Assembly: GCF_001543325.1 (NCBI RefSeq)
Contig: NZ_CP013355.1
Location: 960,001-1,024,000 of the forward strand
Length of the DNA stretch: 64,000 bases
Direction of reading: 5' to 3'
Source of the DNA: Lutibacter profundi
GTDB taxonomy: Bacteria; Bacteroidota; Bacteroidia; Flavobacteriales; Flavobacteriaceae
Shown: positions 62,265-64,000 of the stretch, one piece after another
How positions within the stretch are numbered: the stretch's first letter is position 1
Layout of the letters: every line of letters begins with the position of its first letter
Translations under genes and position numbers: made by a program
The notes under the pieces: generated by a model
Told to the model about the DNA's origin: nothing
Seen by the model: only the letters and a program-made list of their open reading frames with translations
Databases searched by the model: none

Positions 62265-64000
62265 TTGAAAAAAAATGTATTTATAAGTATACTAACTTGT
62301 ATTATTTGTTTGAATATTTCCTATTCTCAAACCAATAATATTAAAATGTCAGTAACTTTAAATACAAATACTAATGTACTTAATATTACTCAAAAAACAG
62401 TTTTTTATAATAAATCTGATAGTATTCTAAACGTTATTTACTTCCATAATTGGGCCAATGCTTATAGAGATAAACAAACACCTCTAGCCAAACGTTTTGT
62501 TGAAAACTATTCAAAATCCTTTCATTTTGCAAAAGAGAAACAACGTGGCAGTACAACAATAAATAACATTTCAATAAATTACAATATTGCTAGTTGGGAA
62601 ATTTCCAAAGAAAATCCAGATATCCTAAAAATTAATTTAACTGAATCTCTAAAACCAACCGATTCCGTAAAAATAATTGCAACTTATTCTGTGAAACTCC
62701 CAAAAGATAAGTTTACCAAATACGGCGCTAATACTGTTAGCTATAATTTAAAATATTGGTACTTATCTCCTGCTATTTTCAGCAATGAAGCAGGATGGAA
62801 AACATATAATAATTTGGATATGGATGATTTGTATATCAATTACACAAATTATTATATAAAAATTAACGTACCAAAAGAATATGTTGTAAATACTGATTTA
62901 AAATCAACGAATAAAATCAATAACAATTTTAATAGTTATATTTTAACAGGGAAACAAAAATTAGATGTTGAATTAAACATTACCAAAGAAAATGATTTTA
63001 CTACATTCCATTCAAATCCTGTTTCTATAACAACCAACCTTGACTCAGATAAGTTAAACGGAGTTCTTAAAACTCTTATCATAAATAGAGAATTAAATTT
63101 TATTCAATCTTACTTAGGTAAATTCCCTTACAAAAAATTACTTATCAATAAAATTGAATACGATAAAAATCCTGTATATGGATTTAACCAATTACCAGCA
63201 TTTTTAGCTCCATTTAGTGATACTTTTGAATGGGATATAAAGTTCTTTAAAGTGCTTTCTAAAAAATATATTCATACCATTTTTTTGTTTAACCAACGAG
63301 AAGATGCTTGGCTAGCTGACGGTTTACAGACATATTTAATGATGAAATATGTTGAAAAATATTATCCCGAAATAAAAGCTCTTGGCAATATTTCAAACCT
63401 TTGGGGTATTAAAAATTTTAGTTTAGCAAAACTTCATTTTAATGATAAGTATCATTTTGTTTATCAATTTGCTGCACGTAAAAATTTAGACCAGACTTTA
63501 ACAACTCAAACAGATTCACTATCTAATTTCAATCGGAAAATAGTTAATAAATACAAAGCTGGTTTAGGAATAAAGTTTTTAGAGAATTATTTAGGCGATA
63601 CAACTATAACAAATGCAATTATTAATTTTTCAAAAAAATATGCTCATAAAAAAGTCAATAGTTCCCAATTTATAAATTCCATTACAACAACAAAAGATAT
63701 TTCATGGTTTAAAAATGATTATTTAAAAACCAGTAAAAAAATAGATTATACTATAAAAAAAATAATTAAAAAAGGTGATTCACTCCAAGTAACTATTTCA
63801 AATAAACGAAATTTTACAGCTCCAATTGAATTATACGGAATTAAAGACAAAAAAATAGTTTATAAAAAATGGCTTACAAGTATTGATTCAATTTCAAAAG
63901 TTATGATTCCTAAAAATGGTTTTGATAAACTTTCTCTAAATTATGAATCACTTTTGCCCGAATACAATTTAAGAAACAACTGGAAAAATATTGACAAAAA
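62265..64000 (+). CDS. M1 peptidase-like protein lacking the HExxH motif, truncated by the window end
   Basis: An open frame of 578 codons continuing past the end of the window. It starts at a TTG 11 bases after the LOG gene; the nearby ATG in another frame stops after three codons. A signal peptide (MKKNVFISILTCIICLNIS) suggests export. The beta-rich first 250 residues and the following helical part look like the M1 aminopeptidase fold. Where the zinc motif HExxH is expected, the sequence reads YIHTIFLFNQRED, followed by WLADGLQTYLMMKYVEKYYP, the counterpart of the WLNEGFASY segment. Catalytic ligands appear missing. It may be a non-catalytic relative; a remote or differently placed metal site is possible. 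Confidence 0.6.
   Translation, partial: MKKNVFISILTCIICLNISYSQTNNIKMSVTLNTNTNVLNITQKTVFYNKSDSILNVIYFHNWANAYRDKQTPLAKRFVENYSKSFHFAKEKQRGSTTINNISINYNIASWEISKENPDILKINLTESLKPTDSVKIIATYSVKLPKDKFTKYGANTVSYNLKYWYLSPAIFSNEAGWKTYNNLDMDDLYINYTNYYIKINVPKEYVVNTDLKSTNKINNNFNSYILTGKQKLDVELNITKENDFTTFHSNPVSITTNLDSDKLNGVLKTLIINRELNFIQSYLGKFPYKKLLINKIEYDKNPVYGFNQLPAFLAPFSDTFEWDIKFFKVLSKKYIHTIFLFNQREDAWLADGLQTYLMMKYVEKYYPEIKALGNISNLWGIKNFSLAKLHFNDKYHFVYQFAARKNLDQTLTTQTDSLSNFNRKIVNKYKAGLGIKFLENYLGDTTITNAIINFSKKYAHKKVNSSQFINSITTTKDISWFKNDYLKTSKKIDYTIKKIIKKGDSLQVTISNKRNFTAPIELYGIKDKKIVYKKWLTSIDSISKVMIPKNGFDKLSLNYESLLPEYNLRNNWKNIDK

Overview
The window is about 64 kb of AT-rich chromosome from a member of the Bacteroidota, almost certainly a marine-type flavobacterium (family Flavobacteriaceae). 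The evidence is the gene order rpsU-xerC-hpf-tRNA cluster-tuf-tRNA-Trp-secE-nusG-rplKAJL-rpoBC, many promoters of the Bacteroidota type (TAnnTTTG), a near absence of Shine-Dalgarno sequences except a perfect one at rpsU, DUF4369/TlpA lipoproteins, and flavobacterial intergenic repeats. Gene content is mostly core metabolism. No phage, insertion sequence, CRISPR array or toxin-antitoxin cassette was seen.

Layout. 1-773: no protein gene; an inverted-repeat-bounded segment (92-607) and a structured RNA-like repeat (618-716). 774-2621: M42 peptidase and acyltransferase. 2721-9040, minus strand: a respiratory periplasmic nitrate reductase operon, napD-napA-napB-tetraheme lipoprotein-ferredoxin-NrfD-type membrane subunit. 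It has no NapC and carries a NapB with duplicated heme modules; a second copy of the structured RNA lies between its last two genes. 9281-13147, minus: acetyl-CoA synthetase, DUF779 and aldehyde dehydrogenase, a route from acetaldehyde to acetyl-CoA. 13322-20282: TauE permease and glutamate synthase (gltBD). 20328-22495: aroC, acylphosphatase, a second TauE protein. 22606-29337, plus: tRNA-Ser, rluF, tgt, an LptF/LptG permease, an EamA permease, accA and the NAD(P)HX repair enzyme.

29498-31910, minus: two tandem TlpA-like lipoproteins. 32045-33553: histidine ammonia-lyase. 33626-33739, minus: an unannotated 37-residue gene with its own promoter and terminator. 33904-36780, minus: thiol peroxidase-like protein, DUF962 and a TonB-dependent receptor. 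36886-51837, minus: the transcription/translation block from rpsU down to rpoC and DUF3467, with five tRNAs and several intergenic hairpins. 51930-58556, minus: a GH13 alpha-amylase lipoprotein, acyl-CoA dehydrogenase, HhH protein, alanine/sodium symporter, potassium channel and PspC protein. 58662-64000, plus: uvrA, a LOG-family protein and a truncated M1-peptidase-like protein that lacks the zinc motif.

The most interesting signals are the unusual nap electron-transfer chain with two Crp/Fnr-like palindromes at its promoter, the two-copy covarying RNA element, the 37-residue gene, the strong rpsU Shine-Dalgarno, the zinc-less tRNA-guanine transglycosylase and the tandem direct repeats upstream of the amylase. 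All functions are inferred by reading the sequence; no database search was run.
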